Shown here: positions 1 to 13,224 of the stretch, piece after piece
Numbering within the stretch: the stretch's first letter is position 1
Layout of the letters: each line of letters begins with the position of its first letter
Assembly (NCBI RefSeq): GCF_910596095.1
Contig: NC_056534.1
Span: forward strand, 36,503,588 to 36,567,587
Direction of reading: 5' to 3'
Source: Thunnus maccoyii
Taxonomy: Eukaryota > Chordata > Actinopteri > Scombriformes > Scombridae
DNA length: 64,000 nucleotides
Program-made: the position numbers and the translations under genes
Notes under the pieces: generated by a model
Seen by the model: the letters and a program-made list of their open reading frames with translations, nothing else
Database searches by the model: none
What the model was told of the DNA's origin: nothing

Positions 1-41
1 AGTGTTTCCCTGTTGAGCTGCGGTGGAAGTATAGTAACAAA

Positions 42-300
42 AAGAGGGACTTTGGCACTAAAAAGACTGTAACACTGAAAGATATCTACTTGATTTGACT
101 AATTTAGACAACTGAAGCTTCATATTAGTTTCAAATAAACTTTTTAGTAGTACAGAAAGAGGCTTGTGGATTTTGCCCCCCATCACTTCCATTTTAAGTG
201 CATTATGAAGGGATCTTCTAATGGTCAGTATGAACAGAAGGAATGATAATGGCAAGAAAAACCTATTTCAATGTTCATTTTGGGCGCCTGACTGTTGTTT
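42..300 (+). repeat. dispersed repeat family A, copy 1
   Basis: This stretch closely matches 37583-37790 in the same orientation and, reverse-complemented, 36868-37005 and 42293-42430. Shared words include ATTATGAAGGGATC and GGCAAGAAAAAC. Four copies in one window mark it as an interspersed repeat. The family name is not known to me. Confidence 0.75.
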
Positions 301-497
301 TTTGTTTTTTTAAAGAAATAAAAAAGAAACATGCAACTATACAGCAACAACATAGAAATACGTCTTCTTTTTTTAAAATCTATTGTTCATACGGTCATAT
401 CTTGGCAATGAAGACGATTCTTCAATTTACCCATTCATACGAAACATGTCAATGGGTCATTGAACTCAGCAATCAGCAACTCCCATGTTTCCGACAG

Positions 498-552
498 CAC
501 GTGAAGGCAGCAGCAGTCACGCGTTGTTTGCTTCAGAGTGCAAATATGGCGG
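498..552 (+). promoter_or_regulatory. GGA3 core promoter motifs (E-box and YY1-like)
   Basis: A CACGTG E-box lies at 498-503. The start codon is embedded in AAATATGGCGGA (542-552), which resembles the YY1 consensus AANATGGCGGC often found at start codons of TATA-less housekeeping genes. No TATA box is seen. The motif match is direct; promoter use is inferred. Confidence 0.4.
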
Positions 553-3500
553 ATGATGGAGAGTCGCTGGAGTCTTGGCTCAGTAAGTGCACACTAAAAC
601 TCTATTTTCACGTCGTACATTCAAATTCATTGTGTGTACAAGCGTGCTGCGTTGGCGTAGGTGTCTGAAACGTTAGTTGAACTCTTATGTCTTTGCTGTA
701 TTTGAAAAATATCCGTGTAATAATGTGTGTGTGTTGTCAGGAGCTGGCTAACACAGACAGCTGCTGGCAATGATGGATGTCACTAGCCAAAATAAGCTTT
801 GATGTTTGGTTTACTTTTGTCATGGACTTAAAGTCGGTACCTCGAAATGCCTGGAAAAAAATTCAGCTATTTATTCTGGTGTTTGCTAACAGTAACACAT
901 TTACTCTGTTAAAGACGCCTGAACACCTCCAGGCGTTAACTTACCCCCAAGTTCAAACAGGACTTGCAACAGCAACAACAAACTGGAATCGGTGAAGTGT
1001 CTGGAGGCTATTGCATAGAGAAGTCATAACGTAAGAAAGGCTGAAAATAGGGACAACAACATCTGTCAGAGCTCCGGCTAGATACTCAAGGGTTGACTTA
1101 AATCTTAGTCCAGTTCATTGAATCACAAAGCTGCAGCCTGTTTATCATAGAAACCTATTGGCGAGATTTGAAATGTGCTGTCAGGGCTGCATGCTCATGA
1201 GTATCCTTCTCTTTTTCAGACAAGGCCACCAACCCTTCCAACAGACAGGAAGACTGGGAGTATATCATGGGATTCTGTGACCAAATCAATAAGGAGCTGG
1301 AGGGGTATGGTCACATTCATTCAATCAACTCAGCCTTTCCTGCAACAATGAGTCACACGCATCTAATCTCGCTCATCTGTGTCTTCATTGTGGTCAATAC
1401 GTAGTTTATTGTAAAGCCTGTCACGACCCCGACTTTATCGCTTTTTGTCACTGAACTTGTATTTTTTACCTTTTTCAGCCCACAAATATCTGTTCGACTT
1501 TTGGCTCACAAGATTCAGTCCCCTCAGGAATGGGAGGCGATACAAGCGTTAACGGTCCGTAGCCCCGATCATTTCAAAGAGGTTTTTTTTTTTTTTTGGT
1601 TTCGGCATGATCTCGTACAAGTTGAAGATATCTGTTTTATTTATCCTTTTGTAGGTTCTGGAGGCTTGTATGAAGAACTGCGGGCGAAGGTTTCACAATG
1701 AAGTCGGGAAATTTCGTTTTTTAAATGAACTAATCAAAGTGGTTTCACCTAAAGTAAGTAATATCTCTCCTGTTGGGGTGTGACCTCTGGAATTCATATT
1801 CTGTGTAGGGCTGCAGCTGACAATTATTTTTTATTGTCGATTAATTATTTCCTTGATTAATTGTTTTGTCTTGTCAGAAAAAAATGGCAGAAAATATTGA
1901 AAAAATGTCAAACTGTTTCTCAAGATACAACCATGATGATGATGAAACGATTGATTATCCGAACAACCGACTAATCAAATAATCGTCGCAGCTGTAATTT
2001 AGTGTAATTGTAAGCTGTTTGTTTTTTCAGTATCTAGGAGACAAAGTATCAGAGAGGGTGAAGACGAAAGTGATTGAGATGCTGTACAGTTGGACTGTGT
2101 CTCTACCGGATGAAGCAAAGATCTGTGAAGCCTATCAGATGCTGAAGACACAGGGTGAGTCATCAATCACTGAGGAACCACTGTGAGAATCTGCCAATAA
2201 GATCTAATAACACTATCCGAATACATAACTAAAAATAACACATGTACAGAGACTGTTTCAAGATTATTATGTTCTTTCATTTCCCGAATACAATACCTGC
2301 CTGTTATCATCTTTTATTTTAGGCATCGTGTCAGTTGACCCAGAAATCTCTCTTGATGCCACATTAATACCGTCGCCCTCTCCGCGACCAAAGAATCCTG
2401 TCTTTGATGATGAGGAGAAGAGCCGGGTAAGGAGAATTATTTCGGGATGTGACTGAACACGCTGCAAATCATGCACATAACTCACTCACTCTCTTTTCCT
2501 CGTTCTCTGTAGGCTGCCATATCTATGAGAAATTAAATTCTTTAAAAAAACAGCACACAATTAACCGCTACAACTAGGCTAAATGTAGTAGAAGGAGGTA
2601 GATCTCACGCTCTATCTCCCTCCCTCTTGCTCTCCTGACTCAAGGCTTTGCATTCCCACAATCAAAAGGTCACATCTAACGTACACGTATGACACTGAAA
2701 CTTCTCTCGTGGATGCAGCGGTTATTTATTTTCTTCTTTTACCACACTGGTTACGACACAGCAGCCGGGGTCATGGCTGAATGTTTATGTTGCGTTGATC
2801 TATGGGGCGCAGTTTGTTTTTTCAGGGTCTAGGAGCCGGTACGGCTTCGCTGCTTGTGTTTGTGTAGTCTGCGGGTGACGGGCTTGAACGTTCACTCACC
2901 GATGCTCGTCTCATCTCTCTTTTAGAGATTGGCGTTGCTGTTGAAGAGCAAAAAGCCCGAAGATCTGCAAGAGGCCAATCGGCTCATCAAGAACATGGTC
3001 AAAGAGGTCTGTTTCATCAAGAGAAATCCCTGCACACAGCTTGTGTTTTATACTGATCAAGTTTAACGTGCAGCTTTTTTTTTAAATCTCAGGATGAGGT
3101 GAGAACACAGAAAGTGACAAAGCAAAAAGGCACGCTGGAGGCAGTTAACAACAGCGTCAAACTCCTTAACGAGATGCTCGCCTACTTCAGCCCAGAAGAC
3201 TCTACTGACGGTGATAAGGAGCTCATTAAGGTTTGTTCTCCGTGACCTTTTGTAACGAATACACTTATTTCTTTGGCGTTAATTGTCCTTTCGGGGAAAG
3301 ACGTGTCCAAACCTTTTCCAAACAACCCCGAAGCAGTCGTAGTAGTGCTGCTGTTTCCACTGTTTGATTCAACCTTGCAGGAAGCAATGAAAACAGTCTT
3401 TATTTAGTATCACATATGTGCCATGAAACTCTATTTATTGCATACTTTTTATATCATAGTCCTAAGTGACATTTATTATGTATGAGAAAGACTGTTCTTT

Positions 3501-6500
3501 TTATACCCTCTGATACAGCAGCGCTGGATTGAAATTCAAGATGTGACTGTTCAAGGCTATTTTAAACTCTTTTTTTTCCAGGAGTTATACGGTGATTGTG
3601 ACAAGCTCAGGCAAACAGTGTTTCAGCTCGCTACCGAGACCGAGGATAACGACAGCAACCTGGGTAAGAAATCCTGTGTCATGATGTGTTCTCATTATTC
3701 TGATAGAAACCCATCACTGTCTGAAAGTTTCTAAAATTTAACAAACACTGTGGGGGGGGGGAATGTCATTATTATTTTGTTGCTGTTTATTTTATAAAGC
3801 TCATCTATCCTTTATAAACTGCACTTATCAGGAGACATCCTGCAGGCCAGTGATGACCTCTCCCATGTCATTAATTCTTATAAGAAGATTGTGGAAGGAC
3901 AGACCATCAACGGAGAGACTGAAGAAGCACAACGAACACGATCGGCAGTTCAAAAGGGTAAATTTGAACTGATAGGTCTGCACAGTTACAATCAGAGAAC
4001 TTCATGTCTCTATAATTATGTCTTGTGTTTTGTTTTTTTGTGTTTTGTTGAACTGACCCTTTAAACTTTGCTTGACAGATGGATGGACGCAGACAGTATC
4101 ACGTTTTTGAAACTGAATACATCTTTGTTTTCTCTGTACGTCTAACAGGCACCGGCCGCACAACTCAGTCAGAGGTTCTGATCGACCTGGTGGGTCTGGA
4201 CATCCAGAGCCCCTCTCAACCAGAACAACAACCCCCAGCATCCTCTCTGTCTATTCCAGCTGACCTCATGTGTGGCTCCGCTGCCCCTGAAGCTCAGTCC
4301 CTGAGCCCCGACGCACCCTCCGCAGCGCTCTCTCTGCTGGATGAAGAACTGCTGTCTTTAGGTAACATACGTGCATCTGAATTATTGTTATTTATGACAA
4401 TATGAGATGTGACATGTTTTGTCCCATTTGTGTCCATTCGCAGGCCTCAACGAACCTGCTCCTGTTTCAAACAAATCAACCGCACCGACACATGTTAACA
4501 TGAACAATCATTTTCAACCATTACAGGTACGCACACTGTGAAATGATTGCAATTTATTTTTTATTAAAGCCAAGTATTATCTTCAAAATCATAGCAGTGT
4601 ATTTTCTCACGATTTCCTTTAGGATTCCAGTAAGGATTTGGATCTTTTTGACACCACCTCACCTCCAGCTCCTGCGTTTTCTACATCGTCACTTTTCCCA
4701 CACGGCCTCGCTGCGACAGTCAGCCCCGCCAAGTCTTCAATAGCTGCCTCTGCCTTAAGCTTCCCCGTCTCTGTGTTCCCCACACCTTCCGTTCCCACAG
4801 AATCTGTCTCCATAGCGTCACAGTCACAGCAGTCAGTCAGTTCGGTATCGACTGTCACAGCCCCAGCAGCTCTCCCTCCGTCGTACAGCATGGCCTTGTC
4901 TGCTCCATCAGCCACCGCTGTCACTCCACAACAGGTCTCCACTGCAGCAGGGCCCTCCCAGTCTGCTTCACCTTCTCTTAATCATAATCTACAAGACCTA
5001 GCCTTGCTCGATCTGGGCAGTCCTAAAATGTGAGTACCACTGGGGAGGGAACGTAGACGAGCCGCCTTTCTGTCCATCTGTCACACATAGCATCTTGGAT
5101 ACCGGATTATATTTTAAAAAGATCCCGTGGAAATGATCCTTGTTCAATTCCTTTTTTTTTTTGCACTGATTGGTCTTAGAGAGAGTTAGAGATGCTTAAC
5201 AGTGATTTCTCTGTTCTGCTATATGAAATTTCAAGTGCATCTCAACCACTAGTTTCCAAATGCCAGAGCGATCCACGAGACTCCAATAACCTTTGATACA
5301 AAGTGATCCTTGGATGACCCTGCTGCCGCTTAACAAGCAGTGTTTTCAGCACTGTAACTAGGCAACGCTGCTCAGAGCAGATGGTAAAATGCAAATGTAT
5401 ATTACATTTAACATACGTGCTTTGTCTTTAATCAAAATGCAAATATTGTGACTGATGATTTTAAAGCGGCAGCTGAAGTGTCTAGCCGCCAGTTGATTGG
5501 ATATCAGGTGGTTGAGATTTAGTTTTGTGCTAGCGTGAGGTTAAGTGCTTATGCATTCCATTAATAATTACTAAACATGATTGCTCAATGTTTGCTTTAA
5601 ATCTGAGCTAGTGTTCAGTGTCTCCCTCCATCTTTTGTCTCTATTGTATTGTTATCATACACCGTCATTGTTTTAGATTAAACATTATGAGGCCTGTAAC
5701 GATTTTGACTACTACAAATCTGCATTTATCCACACAGTACACCTGGTGTGATGGATTTTGGCAGCTTGCTAATCAAGAGTGAGGATCTGCATCCTCCTGC
5801 CACCCTGTTGTCCAATCTTGGAGGCACCTCCACCACATCCAACCCTCTGCTCATAGGAGGGATGTCAGGAGGGTCCACTCTCCCGCCTGCCAAGTGTCAA
5901 CCAGACGACAGTCCTCTGTTACGCTCTCTGTCCCCCGTCCTCCCCCTCAGCCAGCCCAGTCCAGGCAGGGGAGAAGAGGTATCGCTGGCTAATGTCTTTG
6001 TTCCTTTGGATGCCATCAAGCCAAGTGAGTTGTGTGTGTATATGTGATTGTTTGGAATATTTCAAATATTTTATTACTTTGGGTGCATAGGAAAAAGTTG
6101 ATGGATGAACAAAACATGTATTATTGGGATATTGTACCTTTTGTCAACCACACTGATTCCAGGAATTTCACAAATTGTACCGTAACAGAAAACCCTGTAG
6201 AGAGGATAATTATGAAGAAACTAGAGGTTACAGTTGGTGTTTGAATAGTACAGTTCATCTAGTAACAGCTTCCTCGTCCTTTGAGACGGTTGGTGAACTC
6301 AAGACATTACTGCCACTTAGTGGTGACATTGGCAAACTTGATGAAATCTGGAAATAGAGACTGTTATATTTTCCTCAATTATACTTTGCCTTGATTGTGA
6401 ACATTTTTTATTGTGGTCTGAATGTCAAAGCATGTGCAAGAGGGAGGAGACGCCTACTTTACAGATCACACAGGCAAAAAAACCCAGATCCGACAACTCT

Positions 6501-7235
6501 ATTGGTAAAGAACTACTTAAGCAATAAGCATGTTTTTTTTTTCCTTTTTAGGTAAAGTGTGTCCTGTGACAGCGTACGATAAAAACGGCGTCCGCGTCCT
6601 GCTGCATTTCGCCACCGACTGTCCACCAGGCAGGCCCGACGTACTGGTGATGGTGGCGTCTATGCTTAACACAGCCCCGCTGCCCGTCAGGAACGTTGTT
6701 CTGCAGGCTGCTGTGCCGAAGGTAAAAACCTGCTGTTCATCCCCGCTACACAAGCTACACAGCATGCATTTATATTTAAAATATTGCTTTAGGGCAGATG
6801 TTCAAATCTTTAAACATTTAAGTGGGTCGCTGCTTCTATTTAATGTACATGTCTGTCGTCCACATCCTCCCCAGACAATGAAAGTGAGACTGCAGTCGCC
6901 CTCGGGGACAGACCTGGCTCCTTTCAACCCAATCCTTCCCCCTGCTGCCATCACTCAGGTCATGCTGCTTGCCAATCCTCTCAAGGTAGTGGTCATACAT
7001 TTGTTAATGCATGATGTAATGTATTCATCTGCAAATTATTTACAGCACAGTATTACCCCTCCTTACTGCCAGCCAGTATGTTTTGAGGATAATGATCGTG
7101 TGTGTGTGTGTGTGTGTTTTGCAGGAAAACGTTCGGATGAGATACAAACTAACATTCACGCTGGGAGAGCAGCCGCACACAGAAGTGGGGGAGGTGAACG
7201 AGTTCCCGCCTGCTGACAGATGGGGGGCTCTATAG
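546..7235 (+). CDS. gga3: GGA3, Golgi-associated gamma-adaptin ear containing ARF-binding clathrin adaptor
   Basis: Monomeric clathrin adaptor at the trans-Golgi network and endosomes that sorts receptors carrying DxxLL signals. Coding exons: 546-582, 1220-1304, 1479-1554, 1655-1753, 2031-2154, 2323-2426, 2926-3006, 3093-3230, 3582-3663, 3832-3957, 4149-4361, 4444-4526, 4623-5029, 5738-6024, 6552-6721, 6875-6985, 7125-7235. They join in frame to 777 aa (human about 723). Residues 1 to about 147 are the VHS domain, nearly identical to human GGA3 (NKATNPSNRQEDWEYI, LEACMKNCGRRFHNEVGKF). About 170-317 is the GAT domain for ARF-GTP and ubiquitin. About 318-640 is a Ser/Pro/Ala-rich hinge with an internal DEELL (382-386), the autoinhibitory DxxLL-type motif of GGA1/3, and a clathrin-box-like LLDLG (544-548). 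About 647-777 is the gamma-ear (GAE) domain (PVTAYDKNG, CPPGRPDVLV, NTAPLPV). Nothing looks broken. GGA1 is less likely because the GAT-to-hinge text follows GGA3. Confidence 0.95.
1807..1995. repeat. MITE-like element in GGA3 intron 4
   Basis: It begins AGGGCTGCAGCTGAC and ends in a region whose reverse complement reads AGCTGCGACGATTATTTG, giving imperfect terminal inverted repeats around a body rich in GATTAAT words. This matches a widespread fish non-autonomous DNA element whose copies begin AGGGCTGCAACTAA. The superfamily is not determined. Confidence 0.7.
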
Positions 7236-8680
7236 CCCTGCCTACCTGTTAGGCTGGCCAGACACTACAAGACTTCTTAAACAGTTCAGTTTGTCAGTGC
7301 AGCTCAAAGGTCAAGAGAAAGGGCAGTATTGGAAGATTTGAAGAATATAGTATATAAACTCTAATGGACCTTGAAGGAGAATTTCTGCTCGGATGGCCCA
7401 CCGAAGTAGCCAAAGTCGATTTAAACTTTACTACAGTGCCAGATAGGTAGTCAGTGCAGTGCAATGGTTGAACGTGGATGATGGTTGTTGAATAATGCTA
7501 AGTTATTATTAGGTTATTACTATACCCTTTTATTCTCATTTAATGCTCACATGTACTCCTACACCTCCATCATATCAGAACTGATTGGAGTACTCTTGCA
7601 CTTTTGGATACCAGGCAGTCTTAACATAGAGCAAAAAACACATATTGAAGGAGATTGTGAAGCCAGGGTCATGTGATCACAACCCACATTTCACATGATT
7701 TGCTGCTTCGGTCACTCTCACTTCACGTCTCCTAATAAGCTTCACCGTTACTACTGAATACTTTTACTAGTCTTCTGAGTTCTGTACTAACTCATAGCTT
7801 AAGACTCTTGGTGTGCTTCTCAGTCTTTCAGTATTTATTATCATGAATGTGTTTATTTATTTTGGTTTGGGGTGGAAGGTATCAGATCTGTTAACTTTAC
7901 TGTATGGTATTGCAGGTGTAATCCTGCATTCTCATCTTATGACGGTCTTTTTCAGTACTGAAGTAAAGGGGGTACACATGTGGTGTGTGTAAGAAGCTTT
8001 AATGTTACTAAATATTCAAACAAGACATGTTCTAATATGTTGCATTATGTAGCAACAGTGTGGTGGATTCTGATGGGAAAAAGAGTTGTTTTGCTACATA
8101 TCCAGGCTGTGAACTTTGGATAGCATGTTCATATAAAAATGTAATCCTAGTAGCCCCCTTTTCCTTGGCAGGTACAACATGAGTTATTAAGGGGAAGAGG
8201 TCAAGCGCATACAATGAGTGGATGTGCTTAGAGGTGAGAATTCTCCCCTAGAAACAGGAAGTCATATTGTTGTAAAGGAAATTAAATGTCATGTATAGCT
8301 TAGCCTTTGCTCCCCCCTGTTAGACCATGTTGTGGAAACCAAACTAGAGAGTGAGGATATTTTCCCTCGGTCAAATGTAAATGTTAAGCTCGTTTGGGAG
8401 TTTCCTATATCAAACTAGGAAAATATGTCTTCTGTAAGCACTGACAGAATAAATCAGAAGTAAATATTTGGGATGAATCCAAAGCATTATGCTTATCATG
8501 CGGTTATCAAAAAAACAGTATGTTTGTCTTTCTGGAGCTATTAGTGTTATAAAGGAGATTCTCTACATATTTCTTATAAAACTATTATTTATTTGTCTTA
8601 GATTGTTAAATGAACTTGTCATTGCATATTTTTTGAAAAGCTGTTTCTGTGCATGGAGAATAAAGACTGAGATGGATCTA
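7236..8680 (+). other. GGA3 3' untranslated region with two poly(A) signals
   Basis: Non-coding sequence after the stop codon. AATAAA hexamers occur at 8448-8453 and 8659-8664; either could end the GGA3 transcript. No coding exon is visible here. Confidence 0.55.
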
Positions 8681-8799
8681 TTTGTATTACAATTTCCACA
8701 TCTTTGTCTCATTTTTCAGTGTCAAGACCAATATTAATCTAGTATTATATCAACAGCAACAGTGTTGAGGTGAATTTCCATGTGGCTGTCAACTATAAT

Positions 8800-10104
8800 C
8801 AGTGGTGGGAAACGTATTCAGATCATTTACTGAAGTTAAAGTGGCAATAACAATACTCCAAGTAAAGGTAGTCATTATGCAATGGAATGATCCCTGTCAT
8901 TATAATACTATTTAGTTGTTATTACTGATGTATTGACATGACTTTTAATTGTTCTTCCTTGACTCCAAAAACAATTACTTCAGTTTTGTCTTTGTTTAAT
9001 TGAAGAAAATTCTGGCGTTGATTTGTAGGTAACGTCTAGGAAACTAAAGTCCTCTCCTGCAGTGGCTACAGTCGATGTTCATGAGTCCACCATCAGGAGA
9101 ACATTGGACAGCAATGGTGTGCACGGCAGAGTTGCCACTTCTCTCCAAAAAGAACATTGCTGCCATCTACGGTTCGCTCAAGACCACGTGCATAAGCCAG
9201 TGGATGTGGATGGATGAGACCGAAATCAAACTTTTTGGCTTGAATGAGAAGCGTTATGTATGGCGATGAGCAAACACTGCATTCCAGCATAAGAACCTTA
9301 ACCCATTTTTTAAACATGGTGGTGGTAGTATCATGGTTTGGGCTGCTTTTGCTGCCTCCGAACCAGGACAGCTTGCAATCATTGATGGAGCTGTGAGTTC
9401 TGAATCGTACCAGCAGATTCTACAGAAAAATCGTTCCACCACAAGTCGTTCACAAACACACAAGTCGTTCTACCAAACAATGGTTAGAGCAGAAGAAAGA
9501 TAATGTTTTGGAACGGCCAAGTCAAGGTCCAGACCTTAATTGTATAGAAATGCTGTGGAAGAACCTGAAACAGGCAGTTCATGCAAAGAAGCCCACCAAC
9601 ATCCCTGAGTTGAGACTGTTCTGTAAGGAGGAATGGGCTAAAATTCCTCCAAGCTGATATGCAGGGCTGAAAAACAGTTAAAAGTTATTGCTGTCAAAGG
9701 GAGTCATACTTATTATTTAAAGCAAGGGTTCACATTCTTTTGCCTCACACAAATATGTAAGATCGGATCATTTTTCTCAATAAATAATACGTTGTTTTGG
9801 TCTCATTTATTTAACTGGGTTTGCTTTATCTAGATTTAGGCCTTGTGTAAATATCTGACCACATTTTAGGTCATATTTACACAAAATTACAGAAAATTTT
9901 AAAGGGTTCACAAACTGTCAAGCCGCACTGTATGTGTATGTAGAGTGTGGTGTCAACGTGTCCTTCCTATAATATATGACTGTATGTAGTCCCATTATGA
10001 AGAAGTATAAAATGGAAATACTCAATTTAAAGTACAAGTAGCCTACCTAAATCTAATAAGTAGAGTACTTGAGTGCATGTACTTAAAAGTTCCATCACTA
10101 CTAT
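8800..10104. repeat. dispersed repeat apparently interrupted by a Tc1 element
   Basis: The left piece (about 8800-8910) starts CAGTGGTGGGAAACGTATTC and the right piece (about 9990-10104) ends with GAGTACTTGAGTGCATGTAC then CCATCACTACT. These resemble the two ends of a common fish repeat with the pattern 'agtggtgg...tactt(g/a)agta'. The Tc1 fossil lies between them. A stretch at about 8930-9050 is of uncertain origin. Confidence 0.5.
9066..9932 (+). mobile_element. Tc1/mariner-type DNA transposon remnant
   Basis: The sequence tracks fish Tc1-like transposase genes. Recognisable words are ATGGATGAGACCGAAATC, GAGAAGCGTTATGT, GGTGGTGGTAGTATCATGGT and GAGGAATGGGCTAAAATTCC. It ends in the standard Tc1 terminus (AAGGGTTCACAAACT then GCCGCACTGTA) at a TA. 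The 5' half with its terminal repeat is missing, the catalytic region has an internal loss near 9430-9450, and no long open frame remains. This is an old, dead copy. Confidence 0.85.
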
Positions 10105-10269
10105 AATGTTATTATACACTGTTAGACACTTTTCTCATTTACTTGCTGCATGCTGCAAAATCAAATATTTATTATATTTAATATCAAATATTTAAATGCA
10201 GACTGTGGGAATGCGAATGCACTAGATGTAACAGGGTTTCATACAGTCCATCTCAGTAACGCTCTGTTG

Positions 10270-10400
10270 ATCTGGCGCAGCTGTGAGCACTGCAGCCGAG
10301 GCAAAGTGGCGCGGCCAGACAGCGCAGCCGCAGCAGAACAGGCGCCAGGCGCAGACAGACACAGCAGCAACCATGGCAGACGAAAAACCCAAGGTGAGGA
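10270..10400 (+). promoter_or_regulatory. GC/CpG-rich SUMO2 promoter and 5' leader
   Basis: A short stretch with many CpGs and GC-rich words (GTGGCGCGGCCAGAC, GGCGCCAGGCGCAGAC) surrounds the SUMO2 start codon, in contrast to the AT-rich flanks. No TATA box is visible. This looks like a CpG-type housekeeping promoter; the transcription start is not resolved. Confidence 0.5.
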
Positions 10401-13224
10401 GCAGATCTTTTTTGTGTGGTTTTCTCTCACAGTGTGCACCCAATCCATGTACGTTAATTAGAGAGATGGCGCTGTGAGATGCAGTCTGTGCGACCAATTC
10501 TTCACCGGTTGCATAATTACAGAGAAAGCAAGCAACACAAACCAGAGCTGCCGTGTTAGCGAGCTAGCGGGTAAAGTTAGCATAATAAGCTAACGCGGCT
10601 AATGTGCCTGAGACCCGGGCGGAATGAAAGAAATTATAATATTTAGCCCTTTAAAAATCACTTAAACAACATATCTTAAATGTTGGCATTAGTATATACG
10701 GTGCACTTCGTAATACATTGTAATACGGTGTCCAGATAACGTTAGCGTGAACTGCAGAAAAGTGAGACCGCAGCGCTGACCAGTTACAGGCCGAATGAAT
10801 TGTTTGAGCAAAAACCGTTAACTGTCAACGGATCCCACATGCAATAGTTTAACTAATCATGATTATCACCAGCTCACCCGAGTGTCTCGGGATACCTGTG
10901 GCCGTTGATACCTGCAAGCTGTATTTTTCATTCTGCCAAAACCGTTTGGGTATTATTGTAAGTTGTAGGCCATTGTCGACTTACTTAGCTTAGCTAAATG
11001 CTAATGCTAACGTTGAAGTTGTAATGCTGCTCAGTAATGGCACCAAACCTCCGGTCCGTGCTCACCGGGAGCAGGTAGCTCAGGTTAGCAGCTGAAACAG
11101 GTTAAAAACTTAATTCAAACACTTTTGTACATGTACATTTGTCATAAGTCAGTGAGGTACATACTGTACAGAATCTTAAATTGTGTTGGATCCCACTTGT
11201 AGCGGTTTTGTGGTTGGGGGCTCACGTATTAGACATGCTGAACATCCTTGCTGCTAGACATGCTAGACCTTATCAGGCTTCTTGCATAACTTGTTTTTTT
11301 TTTAGTAGTCTAACCTGCTGTAAACTTTTATTTTCTCTTTCAAGGAGGGAGTGAAGACAGAGAACAATGAGCACATCAACCTGAAGGTGGCAGGGCAGGA
11401 TGGCTCAGTGGTGCAGTTCAAGATTAAAAGGCACACTCCTCTCAGCAAACTGATGAAGGCTTATTGTGAACGGCAGGTGAGGCTACTACAAACACTGTAC
11501 CACAGTTGTAATGCTGCCTATAAGAATCTGTCACTTCACTTCAATGCTCCAGCTGAAGGTGTTCCTGCCAAATGAAGAATATTCCATCATTACTTATTAT
11601 AGGCAAATATGTAAGAAGCAGTAGCATATACTAACCTGTCCTTTATCTCCAAGGTGCTCTTCGGTATTAATGTTTGTCATGTTTCAATTGATCTTATGAT
11701 CCTGAAATAATAGAAGGTTATATATAATAATTTAACCATAATATTGCTCTGTCTGTCTCACAGGGGCTGTCAATGAGGCAAATACGGTTTCGATTCGACG
11801 GTCAGCCCATCAATGAAACAGATACGCCCTCGCAGGTAATGAAGGCTACACCCTCACGTTCAGCTTACACGTGAGAACCTGCAGAGCTGCTTTTTGCCTG
11901 CCTACACTGTTTTCCTATGGAGAGACTTATCACCCAACAGTATTGATAATATTAAACGTTGTGCATGACTTGGTCTTGACACATATTTGCTCTTTTTGAA
12001 AGTTCAAATTATTCTCATCACTTATCACCTGTTGGCTGGTTACCTTTCAAAATGCATCCAATCAAATTACAGTTGACAGAGAAGCCTAAACATAAGGAAA
12101 GTGTCTCTTAGTTTCCAGAGATGATTAGTCTTATTTAAAAAAAAAAACCCAAAGTGTTTCGTTTTTATTCAGCACAATTTCAAGTTCTTGAATACATTGA
12201 GGACTCAGCACTGATATTCATGTTATGAGCCGTTTCCTCCTCGATTTTCAAGAAAGGAAGTTGATGTTTGTTTAATAATAATTGGAGAAAGACCTTTTCT
12301 GCAGAAACAGAACTCACTATAAATACCTGCTGTGGAAATTCGCTTTAACTTAATACTCAACATGGACTTGCGTCAGAGTGGACACACTCTCTTTGCCCAG
12401 TGCGTTTACTGTGTACAGAGTTAAAGTGCTGTGTATTGTGTAAACATTAAGCACAGACATTACAAACTGCTGTGAACGGGGTCATTGTCCTCGGACAAGG
12501 GCAGATACATTTAAAAAAAAAAATAAGAGGCCTCGCTCACTTCCATATTTACAGTCTGATGCTGCGGAGTTCCAATAAGCCCCCAAGATTTCTTCATCCG
12601 ACCACGATACAAGCTCTTCCTCTTTTGACTTCCATCCCATCCGCAGTGCTACGTCAATCTCTCTCATCTCACCTATGCTCCTTGCTCGTGTTTTGACAAA
12701 TATAATAAAATAAATTTTATTACATGTTTCAAACTAAACCCTTTTTTATTATATAAGACTTTAATTACCCCTTTAGCTAGATTAGCTGACCTCGCTGGCA
12801 TTGTCAACACTTCCTAACTGGCCTTAAAGTTAAGGTTGACCACTGCTTTCACACTAAAATGTGGTTTTTCTGACGCATGTACAGGAAGAAGGAAGATTTT
12901 AGAGAACAGATGATGCAGCGACCGTGCTGTTTGTAAGAATGACTCAGAACAGCTGTTGCAGTGGCAGTCGTTCCATTTTAGTTACTTCTATTTAAATGGT
13001 GATAAATAAGTCAATATTATATAATTCAGGCAGTGCATGCCTCCTCATGAGTATAGCAGAAGCATTAGAATAATACTGATGTATTTTATCTTTCACACAA
13101 GCTACTAACAGACTCTCAACTGACATCTGATTGTTTTTTTTGTTTTTTTTCCTTGCAGCTAGAAATGGAGGATGAAGATACGATTGATGTGTTCCAACAG
13201 CAAACCGGAGGTTCTTCTCTTTAA
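10373..13224 (+). CDS. sumo2: SUMO2, small ubiquitin-like modifier
   Basis: Ubiquitin-like protein conjugated to lysines of nuclear proteins through E1 (SAE1/UBA2), E2 (UBC9) and E3 ligases. Coding exons: 10373-10393 (7 codons), 11345-11476, 11764-11835, 13159-13224, giving 96 aa in frame. The product is almost identical to human SUMO2 (start [14 protein letters not shown]; body [20 protein letters not shown]). Lys11 sits in a VKTE consensus site, which supports poly-SUMO chains. The Gly-Gly pair at 92-93 is followed by a three-residue tail (SSL) that a SENP protease would remove. The human tail is VY, so only the discarded tail differs. The start is fixed by the conserved N-terminus. SUMO3 is less likely given the neighbours GGA3 and JPT1. 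Confidence 0.96.

Noticed and set aside
1-545. Divergent MRPS7 gene sharing the GGA3 promoter, as in human
   Set aside because: No MRPS7-like start or exon is visible on the - strand within the available upstream sequence.
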